The position numbers were made by a program, and so were the translations under genes. Below the pieces are notes generated by a model. That model was not told where the DNA came from. It searched no databases and saw nothing but the letters and a program-made list of their open reading frames with translations. From Cryomorpha sp963748925 (GTDB lineage: Bacteria; Bacteroidota; Bacteroidia; Flavobacteriales_D; Cryomorphaceae), in contig CAVVKG010000001.1 of assembly GCA_963748925.1 (NCBI GenBank), positions 186,001 through 250,000 of the forward strand: a stretch of DNA of 64,000 bases. The letters run 5' to 3'. Shown in pieces: positions 36,071 through 45,590 of this stretch; positions within the stretch are counted from its first letter, which is position 1; every line of letters begins with the position of its first letter.

Positions 36071-36730
36071 TCAAGAATCGGTAAGACCGTTTGCCAATGA
36101 AAACCTGACGAGGCCCGCTGTATTGCGAATTTCGAGCTTCTTCATCAAGTTTGTGCGATGGGTGTCAACAGTGCGGTGCGAAATAAAAAGTTTATCGCCA
36201 ATTTCTTTGTTGGAAAAGCCCTCTGCAATAAGCCGGAGTATTTCCGTTTCGCGTTCTGATAGGGTAGAGAGCAAAATCGAATCGTTTGCTACTGCGAAGT
36301 TTCCGGGTGCAACATTCTTTCCAGATATTACTGCTTGTGCGGCGTCGCTACTAAAGTAGGTTTTACCTTTGGATACGCGCGATAAGGCATCTTGAAATTC
36401 TAATCTGTCTGAATTTTTTAACAAGAACCCATCTGCCCCTATTTCCATCATTCGCTTAATAAGTGCCGGGTCGCCGTGCATGGTAAGAATGATAATTCGA
36501 GGACCATCCATCTGCGATTTAAACCGCTGCGTGGCTTCCAGACCGCTCATTACCGGCATATCTACATCCATAAGCACGATGTCAGGATTCAGCATTTTCG
36601 CCAAATCCAGCGCTTCCTTCCCATTTCCAGCCTCCGCCACTACCTCGTATCCTTCCATTTTGCCCACCATTTCACTTATGGCATTTCTCACGAGGTTGTG
36701 GTCGTCAACGATCAATACTTTTACACTCAT
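36071..36730 (-). CDS. NarL/FixJ-type response regulator
   Basis: The 219-residue protein has a receiver domain with Asp55 (DIVLMDVDMPVMSG) and Lys105 (FLLKNSDRLEF). A GerE helix-turn-helix at about residues 152-210 follows (LSERETEILRLIAEGFSNKE; ISHRTVDTHRTNLMKKLEIR). Its start overlaps the stop of the TPR kinase gene (ATGA), so the two are coupled as a two-component pair. Confidence 0.94.
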   Translation of the reverse strand: MSVKVLIVDDHNLVRNAISEMVGKMEGYEVVAEAGNGKEALDLAKMLNPDIVLMDVDMPVMSGLEATQRFKSQMDGPRIIILTMHGDPALIKRMMEIGADGFLLKNSDRLEFQDALSRVSKGKTYFSSDAAQAVISGKNVAPGNFAVANDSILLSTLSERETEILRLIAEGFSNKEIGDKLFISHRTVDTHRTNLMKKLEIRNTAGLVRFSLANGLTDS

Positions 36731-38685
36731 ATTTCATTGGTATCAGTAAGAGGAACACGGATTTTTACTGATGTTCCTCCCTTTGGTAAATTTATAAATT
36801 CAATGACGCCTTTTAAATGGTCAATTCGTGATTTGATATTCAGTAATCCATGTCCATCAGAAGAAGCCTTCCCAATACCTTTGCCATCATCTTCAAGGTT
36901 CAACTCCACGCTGCGTTTTGTTTTCACTAATTCTGCACTCACATAATTGGCTCCCGAATGTTTTATAACATTGTTAACTAATTCCTGAGCCACCCGATAT
37001 AAGTTTACTTCTACTTTTGCATCCATTCTGGTATTGGTGTTTACTGAATCAAATTGGTATTTAATTCCTACCAGGCCCAAACTCTTCGCGAGCATATCGC
37101 GTAGAGCGGGCTCTAAGCCTAGTTCTGTAAGCGCCTTGGGCATCATTTGGTGAGAAAGTTCTCGCACATCATGGGCTGATTCGTCCACTACTTTTTGCAG
37201 GAGCACAATCTTATTGGCCTCGCCTTTCGGCAAATTTTGCTGGGCAGAAGCGAAGTTGCTCAATCCCAGCTTGATGCTCGTCAATTGCTGACCTATTCCA
37301 TCGTGCAGCTCTTTCGAAACTCGCGTGCGCTCTTCTTCAGTTGCCTCAATTACTGCCGCTAAGCGCTTTTCTTGTTCGGTTGCGAGAGCTTTCTGAAGTT
37401 CACTCTCTTTACGGGCACGGTAAGCACGGTACGCGAAAAAAACTGAAAGTATCAAAAGGAGTAGTCCGGCAACCAAACCTATTATAAGATTTTTTCGTGC
37501 TCCCAACTCTGTGTTTTGCTCTTCAATTTCCAGATTTTGAATGGTTATTTGCTGTTCTTTCTCTTTGGTTTGATACTTCGTTTCCATCTCGGCAATGGCT
37601 GTTTGCTGCTGCTCACCCAGCACCGAATCGTGCACGGCAGCGTACAATTGATACGTTTCAAAAGCATCTTTGTACTTGCCTAATCTTTCGTAAGAACCGG
37701 CCATATTGATGTAAGCTGTAGAGATATCATATTTTGAATCAATGGCGCGCGCTTTACTTAGCGAGTGTTTGAGTATTTTAAGGGCACGAGCCGGCTGACC
37801 TGTTTCGTTTAAGATCTCAGCTATATTATTCATACTCATAATCATGCCGCGTTCATCACCTAATAAACTATCTATGGCAAATGATTTTCTGATCTCAGTA
37901 ATCGCCTTCTCGGTCTCGCCCATATAGTAGTACACTGCGCCAATATTGTTAATGCATTCAGATATTCCTCTTAGGTTATTGAGCTCCTCCTCAATGCGGA
38001 GCGATTTCTGGAAATAGTATAAAGATGAGTCGAGCAGACTTTGATTGGCGTAAACGATGGCAAAATTGTTCAGAACATTCGCCATCTCTTTCTTATTGCC
38101 TTCTTCTCGCTGTATGGTTATTGCTTTTTGATAATAGGAGAGGGCAGTGGGGTAATCTTCCAGGTACATATACATTACTCCAAGATTGTTTAAGACGATA
38201 CCTACATCCGTATTTTCACCCAAACTTTTATGAAGCTCAATCGCACTTTGAAACGATTCAAGGGCTTTTTCATAGTCGCCTTTGGCGCGATAGCTCACAG
38301 CCAAATTTGAGTAAATTGCCGCATTAACAGAGCCTGGTTTCTGGCCCTGAAGGTAGCTCATGGCGCTATCCTCATATTGTATTGATTTGTCATAATAACC
38401 TTGAAATCTATAGACTACTGCCATCGTGTGCAGCGAAGAAGCCTGTCCCTGTTTAAACTTTAAATTAGCTGCAAGATCAAAGGCTTGCTGCGCATGCTCA
38501 AGCGCTTCTGCGGGATGGCTCTGTCCTTCTGCAAAGCTCAGCTCGTATAATGAATTTACTTTCTGAATTCCCTCACTTGTTTCTACTAAACTTTTGAGAC
38601 TATCTATATTTTGAGATATAGAAGAAAATGGGAATATGAAAGACAGAAAAAAAGCGAAAAGCAATTTACCGGCAACTGATGGCAT
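36727..38685 (-). CDS. TPR-containing sensor histidine kinase (HisKA_3/NarX type)
   Basis: The 652-residue protein has signal peptide MPSVAGKLLFAFFLSFIFPFSSISQ and eight or more periplasmic TPRs (e.g. SNLAVSYRAKGDYEKALESF; NNLGVMYMYLEDYPTALSYY). A coiled coil precedes one membrane helix (LIIGLVAGLLLLILSVFFAY). The cytoplasmic kinase has His461 in RVSKELHDGIGQQL and ATPase motifs VNNVIKHSG and DDGKGIG...GHGLLNIKSRI. ATG 38685 was chosen over TTG 38691. The cognate regulator is the NarL-type protein encoded next. The TPRs probably receive a periplasmic or surface signal. Confidence 0.93.
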   Translation of the reverse strand: MPSVAGKLLFAFFLSFIFPFSSISQNIDSLKSLVETSEGIQKVNSLYELSFAEGQSHPAEALEHAQQAFDLAANLKFKQGQASSLHTMAVVYRFQGYYDKSIQYEDSAMSYLQGQKPGSVNAAIYSNLAVSYRAKGDYEKALESFQSAIELHKSLGENTDVGIVLNNLGVMYMYLEDYPTALSYYQKAITIQREEGNKKEMANVLNNFAIVYANQSLLDSSLYYFQKSLRIEEELNNLRGISECINNIGAVYYYMGETEKAITEIRKSFAIDSLLGDERGMIMSMNNIAEILNETGQPARALKILKHSLSKARAIDSKYDISTAYINMAGSYERLGKYKDAFETYQLYAAVHDSVLGEQQQTAIAEMETKYQTKEKEQQITIQNLEIEEQNTELGARKNLIIGLVAGLLLLILSVFFAYRAYRARKESELQKALATEQEKRLAAVIEATEEERTRVSKELHDGIGQQLTSIKLGLSNFASAQQNLPKGEANKIVLLQKVVDESAHDVRELSHQMMPKALTELGLEPALRDMLAKSLGLVGIKYQFDSVNTNTRMDAKVEVNLYRVAQELVNNVIKHSGANYVSAELVKTKRSVELNLEDDGKGIGKASSDGHGLLNIKSRIDHLKGVIEFINLPKGGTSVKIRVPLTDTNEI

Positions 38686-38701
38686 AAACAATCTTTGCCT
38701 C

Positions 38702-38709
38702 CAAAACTA
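38702..38709 (-). promoter_or_regulatory. Putative -7 box (TAGTTTTG) for the TPR kinase
   Basis: On the minus strand TAGTTTTG matches TAnnTTTG and lies 17 bases before ATG 38685, with GGAGG between them (a good ribosome binding site). Confidence 0.45.
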
Positions 38710-38790
38710 ATAATTTACAAGACTTGAGTTATAAATTTTAAAGATGGACATATTCACAAATTATTGTGTGCTAAAATTATAAATGCAACA

Positions 38791-38824
38791 AAAAACCCTA
38801 TACCATAACTGGCATAGGGTTTTT
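38791..38824. terminator. Hairpin terminator downstream of the duplicated gene end
   Basis: AAAAACCCTAT (38791-38801) pairs with ATAGGGTTTTT (38814-38824), symmetric and usable on both strands. On the minus strand it follows the stop codon of the 38843-39181 remnant by about 20 bp. Confidence 0.85.
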
Positions 38825-38842
38825 AATATTTAAGAAAGAAAT

Positions 38843-39181
38843 TTACTCGTTTGTAAAATCAACACCCTGAATCAACGGCCCTCCCTGATTTGCAATTTCT
38901 TTCGCAAGGGTGTTTGCTTTATCGTTGAGTTTGCGATACGTCGTGGCGTATGCTTCGAGCTCATCTTTTACAATTTCCATGTTCTCCATAGATCTTGCTG
39001 TTGGTCCATATGTGCTGCTGCCGAGAGAGATATTGAGATCCCACATTCGATCTCCCAAAGTGGAGGGGTTTTTCTCACCTATTTGATTCCGTATGCGATT
39101 ACCATTCAGATTTTCGGTAAGGGTATTTACTTTGCATCGCTGCTTTAGATCGCTAAAGACGATCAATGTTTTTATTTTCAA
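38843..39181 (-). pseudogene. Truncated duplicate of the C-terminal end of the VPS10/BNR-repeat protein
   Basis: The 112-residue frame reads NTLTENLNGNRIRNQIGEKN...ANQGGPLIQGVDFTNE. From residue 19 it is nearly identical to the last 94 residues of the gene at 42203-45479. Only the start (MKIKTLIVFSDLKQRCK) and the final TNE differ. It has no signal peptide or complete domain, but keeps the stop codon and a terminator. It is a remnant of the 3' end of such a gene, cut off when the locus was rearranged. Confidence 0.85.
38855..39130 (-). repeat. 276-bp direct repeat, copy 1
   Basis: It matches 42212-42487 with 7 mismatches and no gap (about 97.5% identity). The match ends abruptly: on the left next to the stop codon, on the right at the shared TATTTAC. 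Both copies are in the same orientation and flank the T9SS gene at 39527-42190. Confidence 0.92.
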
Positions 39182-39526
39182 TTTGCTAAGTTTGTTAAAA
39201 CAGGCAAGTCAATAGTACGAATTTTAAAAAATCAGAAAGTAGAACATATCATTCCAAGAAACATATCAAAAAAGTCAAACCTCCCATTATATAGCTTAAA
39301 CCTTAAAGTGGCTGTAATGAAACTTGCAATCTAATCTTAAATTGGTGAGAGCAATAGAAATACTATAGTACCAATATTTATAAACAAATAACGTTTTGTT
39401 TGATAGGTGTTTAAAGTTTCTATTTAAAATTATGGTGGATTTTGAAATTCTCTAATTGAAATTTTAAGGGAAGCCTAACAATTAAAAATATTATACTTTG
39501 CTTACTATCCGGCAAATCACACCAAA
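39182..39526. other. AT-rich intergenic region (345 bp) before the type B T9SS gene
   Basis: There is no gene. TATACTTTG at 39493-39501 resembles a -7 box with one extra base before TTTG. Confidence 0.45.
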
Positions 39527-42190
39527 ATGCGTAATGTATTCCTAATATTTATATTCCTGATTTCCTCCGGTTCTATTTCAGCACAAAACTATATAGGTAC
39601 AGATTTCAGATTTTCCTTCCTGGCTAATATAGATCCCGCATTTAATGGCTTGCCAAATTTTGATATCCCCATCGAAGCTTTTGAAGACGCAACAGTAACG
39701 GTAGAATTTGGCACTCCTGCAGATGCTTATTACCTGTCTGAAACCATTACTTTACTTGCAGGAGAATCTGGTGTAGTTAGTTTCAATCAAATATTTCTAA
39801 ATCAAAACACCACAGGAGTAATAGATAATAGGTCTTTTCATGTTACATCCACAGGTGATATTCGAATTTATGCCTTTCACAACAGGGCATTTTTTTCAGA
39901 TTCTACTCCCGTGCTGCCTACATCTGCTCTCACAAGCAGCTATATGGTACTGACCAGAATAGACCCCGATTTTGTTGCTCCAGCACTATACAGCGTTATA
40001 GCAACCGAAGATAATACAACTGTAAATTTTCTAAATACCGGGGCGTCAGTCAATGGTCCTGCCGGCATACCATTTTCTCTTACGCTAAATGCCGGTGAGG
40101 TAATCACCATCGCTTCCGTAGATGGCCTCACCGGAAGCACAGTAACTTCGGATAGCGATAAACCAATAGCCGTATTTGCCGGAAATAGACAAGCGGAAAT
40201 TAATACAGCCTGCGGAGCCGATAATCACCTATATGAACAACTACACCCAACTGAGTATTGGGGGACTATTCATCCCATTATCCAAGTTCCCTCAATTCCC
40301 ACTATAGTAACGAAATTTCTTGCTTTGGAGGATAATACAGAATTATACGCAGGATGTAATCTTATCGCAACCTTAAACTCAGGTGAAACTTTTGAAGCTA
40401 TAACTGGTTTTAATGTAATAGTAAGGTCATCCGGGCCTGTGCTTGTTGCGCTTTTTACACAAGGTTTTGAATGTTCACTCTCCGGTGATCCCAATATGCG
40501 CTTTCTACAACCTTTAGATAAGGCAAATGATGGATTTCTTTTGGAAACCAATTCTGGATTCCAGCAAGGCCTACCTGATTTTTCTGACTATTACTTTCTC
40601 AATTTGGCAATGCCAACGGATGAGACTGATCAGATTTTGATTAATGGTGCACCAGTAGGTGGATGGACTCCATTTACGACTCTTCCTGATATTTCATACG
40701 TGAACATTGCCGTAGATGATATTTCTAGCCAAACACTCAATGTACAAAGCACAGCGCCATTTTGGAGCGAGTATGTCTCATATTCTGGAGCCGATGCCAT
40801 GACAATGTCCATGGGTACCACCACAACCATGCAAGTGCCCGATGAAGATTTGTTAATCGTAAGTTTGGGACCTGATCAAACAATCTGCGAAGGTCAAACA
40901 ATCATTCTAGATCCCGGATTAAATTTAACTGGTACCTGGCAAGATGGGAGTGAGCAGGAAACATATACTGTTACAGAACCAGGAACTTACAGCGTTCAGA
41001 TTGATGGCGGCTGCAATGGAGGAACCGATGAGATTACTATTGAACCAGGAGAAAGCGTAAATCTTGGATTACCAGAATCTTATATTCTTTGCCAAGGTGG
41101 TGATGTGGAAATTGGAGTTACGGATGATCCAGACATTAATTACGAATGGAATTCAGGTGCTCAAACCTCAGAGATTACAGTAAGTAATCCTGGCGATTAT
41201 TTTCTCACTGCATCATTCAATGGATTTTGCGCTACAACTGAAACTACCACAGTGCTATTACAGGAATCACCAGAGTTGATAATTGACGGGCCAACTGCAA
41301 TTTGTAATGGAAATGAAGGCATACTTGTGGCTTCGGGAGATGAGGGAGATTTTGAGTGGTCTGATGGTACCGTAGGGAACACTTTAGAGATCTCTGCGCC
41401 TGGAAATTTTTCTGTTTCACTTACCACCGATTTAGGTTGTGTATCAATTGAAAGCTCTACTGTAACCGCTGCAGCCGGACCAAAAATAGAAATTGAAGGT
41501 CCTGAATCAATCTGTCAAAACCAAAGTCTACCACTTCTCGCTGTAGGAGATGAAGGTGATTTGATGTGGGATGATGGAAGCACAGATATTTCCAGAACAA
41601 TCAATAGTCCTGGCACATATAACGTTATTTTAACCGCTGCCGATGGTTGTTCTGAAACCGCATCAATAATCATTTCATTGCTTGATAGCCCAATTATTAT
41701 CGCAGCAGATGTCGAATTCTGCGCTTCTCAATCTGTTACGGTTACGGCTACGTCAACTAATTCGAACTTGGAATGGCCAGGTTTTTCTGAAAATTCTACG
41801 ATTCAGGTTTTTGAAGGTGGAACTTATAAGGTTACCGGTGAAAATAATTGTGGAACAACCTCTAAAAATGTGGTTTTTACGGAATTGGATTGTAGTTGTG
41901 AAGCCTATGTGCCTAATGCCTTCACACCAAATGGTGATGGGCTAAATGATTTGTTCTATCCGCAAATATTATGCGAACCTGATTCTTACTCTATCTCTAT
42001 TTTTAATAGATGGGGTATCCTCGTATTTGAATCCATCAATTTTGATGAAAAATGGAACGGAAATTCTAATAATAGTGAAGATTATTATGCTTCAGATGGA
42101 GTATACTTTTACTTTATTGAATACATCAATCCTTTGCTTCCCATTAAGGAAACAATTCAAATTCGTGGAACTGTTACACTCTTGAGATAA
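39527..42190 (+). CDS. Secreted adhesin-like protein with gliding-motility-associated (T9SS type B) C-terminal domain
   Basis: The 887-residue protein has a signal peptide (MRNVFLIFIFLISSGSISAQ). Residues about 22-440 form an IgGFc-binding-like N-terminal region (YIGTDFRFSFLANIDPAFNG; ALTSSYMVLTRIDPDFVAPA; NTACGADNHLYEQLHPTEYW). Three to five Ig-like strands in repeats follow (GPDQTICEGQTIILDPG; GPESICQNQSLPLLAVGDEG). The last 100 residues are a gliding-motility-associated type B domain (AYVPNAFTPNGDGLNDLFYP; YSISIFNRWGILVFESINF; DGVYFYFIEY). It is exported by T9SS and probably stays on the surface. It is convergent with the VPS10 gene, stops 12 bp apart, and is flanked by the 276-bp repeats. 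Confidence 0.9.
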   Translation: MRNVFLIFIFLISSGSISAQNYIGTDFRFSFLANIDPAFNGLPNFDIPIEAFEDATVTVEFGTPADAYYLSETITLLAGESGVVSFNQIFLNQNTTGVIDNRSFHVTSTGDIRIYAFHNRAFFSDSTPVLPTSALTSSYMVLTRIDPDFVAPALYSVIATEDNTTVNFLNTGASVNGPAGIPFSLTLNAGEVITIASVDGLTGSTVTSDSDKPIAVFAGNRQAEINTACGADNHLYEQLHPTEYWGTIHPIIQVPSIPTIVTKFLALEDNTELYAGCNLIATLNSGETFEAITGFNVIVRSSGPVLVALFTQGFECSLSGDPNMRFLQPLDKANDGFLLETNSGFQQGLPDFSDYYFLNLAMPTDETDQILINGAPVGGWTPFTTLPDISYVNIAVDDISSQTLNVQSTAPFWSEYVSYSGADAMTMSMGTTTTMQVPDEDLLIVSLGPDQTICEGQTIILDPGLNLTGTWQDGSEQETYTVTEPGTYSVQIDGGCNGGTDEITIEPGESVNLGLPESYILCQGGDVEIGVTDDPDINYEWNSGAQTSEITVSNPGDYFLTASFNGFCATTETTTVLLQESPELIIDGPTAICNGNEGILVASGDEGDFEWSDGTVGNTLEISAPGNFSVSLTTDLGCVSIESSTVTAAAGPKIEIEGPESICQNQSLPLLAVGDEGDLMWDDGSTDISRTINSPGTYNVILTAADGCSETASIIISLLDSPIIIAADVEFCASQSVTVTATSTNSNLEWPGFSENSTIQVFEGGTYKVTGENNCGTTSKNVVFTELDCSCEAYVPNAFTPNGDGLNDLFYPQILCEPDSYSISIFNRWGILVFESINFDEKWNGNSNNSEDYYASDGVYFYFIEYINPLLPIKETIQIRGTVTLLR

Positions 42191-42202
42191 AATTCGCATC
42201 AA

Positions 42203-45200
42203 TTAATCATCAAAATCAACACCCTGAATCAACGGCCCTCCCTGATTTGCAATTTCATTGGCAAGGGTGTTTGCTTTATCGTTGAGTTTGCGATACGTCG
42301 TGGCGTATGCTTCGAGCTCGGCTTTTACAATTTCCATGTTTCCCATAGATCTTGCTGTTGGTCCATATGTGCTCCTGCCGAGAGAGATATTGAGATCCCA
42401 CATTCGATCTCCCAAAGTGGAGGGGTTTTTCTCACCTATTTGATTCCGTATGCGATTACCATTCAGATTTTCGGTAAGGGTATTTACCTTGCTTCGGAGA
42501 CTGTCAATTTCTGTAAAAAGATTTGCGGAGGCGTTCGGAGTAAGTGAGTACGCTTTTTTTAGCGCTAGCGAAAGTTTGTCGAGCTGTCCAACGTTGTAAG
42601 TTAATCCTTGATAGTTCTTAACGATGTCGCTGTATTCCTGTAAAAATTCTTCACGTTGATCGGCCAAAGGATTTTCAATGCTGCTATCGTAAAGTGGCTT
42701 AAGTAAAAATGTGTCAGGGTCTGAGAGTTCTGTTATTTTTCCATTTTCTTCTTTTGCCAGTGTCACGGTATATTGACCTGGAGGAGCCAGAATTCCTTCA
42801 CCGTCATTCCAGCTTGCAGTGTCAAGAGAAATGATCTCCGGGCTGGGGTATCGCATATCCCAGGCCACACGGTGAAAACCTTTTGAGCGACTTCCTTCAA
42901 CGCGTCTTACCAACTCGTTGTCGCTGTTTTTAATTAAGAGCCATATATTCACAGGTTGCTCGAGCTCTTCATTTTGAAGAGCATCCCAACCAACAAACGG
43001 AATATCCTTTCCAGATTTTGCCAATTCTTTTTCGCGTTCTTTCCTTTCTTCCTTTTTCGTTTTATATCCTTCCGCTAAATGGTAGGTGAGAAGAGCTCCG
43101 TGTTCGGGATTATCAGCCGCATAGTGACTGTTTCCCTGATCACCTTTTTTATCATTAAAGCTGAGGTGTGAGCGCGGAATAAACCACCACGTATCACGAG
43201 TAGGATAAAGGCTTCCCACTTTTTTAAGGTTCGAATCACTCAGATTTCTGAAAACGCTAATATTGTCAAAAATGTAAAAGCTGCGGCCAAATGTAGCCAC
43301 AACCAAATCATCCTCGCGGCGCTGAATAGTTAAATCGCGAACGGCAATATTTGGCATGCCTCCTTTTATTTTTGTCCATTCACCACCTCCATTGTGGCTG
43401 AAATAAACTCCAAATTCAGTTCCTATAAAAAGTAATTCCGAATTGATATGATCCTGAACCAGACGCCACACCAGATGTCTTTCTGGAATGTTGCCAGCTA
43501 TGCTTTTCCATGTTATACCTTGATCTGAAGTTTTGAGTAAATAAGGCTTAAAATCACCATTCTTATGATTGTCTAGAGCGATGTAGGCAGTGTTCTCATC
43601 GTGAAGATCGGCCATAATATTATTCACGTATGCGGTTGAGGGCACATCAGGCAAGGCTTCCGACTTCCACTTTTCGCCAGGATTCACCACCATTTTCGCT
43701 AATCTGAATCAGACCATCATCGGTTCCAATATAAAGAAGACCTTCCTTTATTGGACTTTCAGCAATGCTTGTGATGGTATTGTAATTGCTCATGGCTAAT
43801 AGGTCCCAGGCGTTGTCAATGCTCTGTTTTTTGCCCATAATAGGTAGCTCCAATCTATTTTGGTTTCGTGTAAGATCTGGCGATATGGTTGTCCAGCTAT
43901 CTCCCCGGTCTTCAGATTTCCAAAGCCTGTATGAGGCGTGATAAAGTCGGGTAGGAGAGTGTGGACTAATAAATATGGGCGCATCCCAGTTGTAGCGCTC
44001 GTGCGGTTCATCCGGTGCGGCAAGGGGTTGTATCTTTATCACTTCACCAGTTTTCATATCTATTCTTGCAAGATTCCCTTCCTGCCATTGTGCATACATG
44101 ATGTCAGGATTTCCTGGTTCTGTAGCCGGCTGATGTCCGTCGGCAAAGAGTACCACTTTCCAGTCTGAATTTTGAATACCCTGAAGATTATCCGTTCGCG
44201 AAGGTCCGCCCTCGGTGCTATTGTCCTGCGTGCCGCCATAAACGTTATAAAAAGGCTCGGCATCATCCACGGCCAGTTTATAGAACTGGGTAATAGGCAT
44301 ATTATTAATTAATCTCCAGTTTTCGGCGAGATCGTGAGAAACGTAGAGTCCACCATCAGTTCCGAAGAGTAGAAAGTCAGGATCGGTTTTGCTAAATGCC
44401 ATGGCGTGATTGTCAGAGTGTTTAAACTCCTCCTTCATTTGGTGAAAAGTCTTCCCTCCATCCTCAGAAATTTGAGTGCGTACATTCATCAGATAAATCC
44501 GATCGAACTGGTGTGGACTGGCATATAACTCCTGGTAATAATGAGGTCCCGTTCCTCCGGAAACCATGTCAGATTGCTTTTTCCAGTTTGCACCGCGATC
44601 AGTAGATTTATAAATGCCACCTTTTCGCTGGTCTAGCTCTATAGCGGCGTACACCACATCCGGCTGCTGAGGTGAGATGGCCAAGCCGATCTTTCCCATA
44701 TTTGATTTTGGTAAACCCGATTCAAGTTTAGTCCACGTTTTTCCTCCGTCTTCACTTCGGTAAATGGCTGTTTCGGGTCCTCCACCCATGTAGGCAGCAA
44801 TAGTTCGGTGACGCTGCCAGGTAGCTGCGTAAAGCCGGTCCGGATTACGTGGGTCTATCAATAAGTCTGTCGCGCCGGTCCATTCTTTGTCACCAAGGGT
44901 TTGGTTCCAGGTTTTACCTCCGTCTTCAGTTTTGAATACTCCACGCTCTCCGCCCTTGTCCCAGAGGGGACCCTGAGCTGCAACCCATACAATATCGGGG
45001 TTTTCGGGATGAACGATAATTTTTGAGATATGCTCAGACTTTTTAAGTCCCATATTCTTCCATGATGCGCCACCATCATTGCTAAGATAAATCCCGTCGC
45101 CATATCCTACATGGCGGCCGCCTACATTCTCGCCTGTTCCCAGCCAAACACGGCTTGGATTAGAAGGATCAATGGTAATGCATCCGGTTGAATACGATTT

Positions 45201-45479
45201 TTGGTCATCAAAAATCGGAGTCCAGGTTGCTGCAGAGTTGGTAGTTTTCCAAACTCCTCCTGAGCCCACAGCAACATACCACGTATTTTCATCATTGGGG
45301 TGGATGGCTATATCAGCAATTCTTCCTGACATAAAAGCTGGGCCGATGCTGCGCATTTTGAGTCCTGAGAAATTATCGTCTTTCCAAAGTGAATCGGTGT
45401 TTTGCTGAGCTAAGGAGCTAAAGCTGATGAGAATTGAAAGGATAATTGAGAATAGGAGTGGGGTGGAAGATTTTTTCAT
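42203..45479 (-). pseudogene. VPS10/sortilin-like BNR-repeat (glycosyl hydrolase-like) protein, split by one frameshift
   Basis: The first part (45479 to 43647) has signal peptide MKKSSTPLLFSIILSILISFSSLAQ. It carries many BNR/sialidase-type Asp-boxes (S-x-D-x-G-x-x-W: YLSNDGGASWKN, FKTEDGGKTWNQ, YRSEDGGKTWTK, YKSTDRGANWKK). It ends early after SENGGESWRKV. The frame then continues from about 43690 as ...KWKSEALPDVPSTAYVNNI and runs to 42203. Removing one base, for example one of TTTT at 43671-43674, restores 1091 residues, a usual size for this exported VPS10-like family. The C-terminal 94 residues are duplicated at 38843-39181. The propeller is ten-bladed by analogy, and no catalytic residues are identifiable. 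Confidence 0.85.
42212..42487 (-). repeat. 276-bp direct repeat, copy 2
   Basis: It is part of the 3' end of the VPS10 gene and matches copy 1 at 38855-39130 with 7 mismatches and no gap. The distance between the repeats is about 3.36 kb. Confidence 0.92.
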
Positions 45480-45590
45480 AGATGTGAAGCTAAGAAAATT
45501 TTTAGGAGAAGTTCAGGTGGATTTGTTGGGGAAGTATAGGTTTCTATAATATCAAATAATAGCACTAACCAATTAAATCACGAAATCCTT

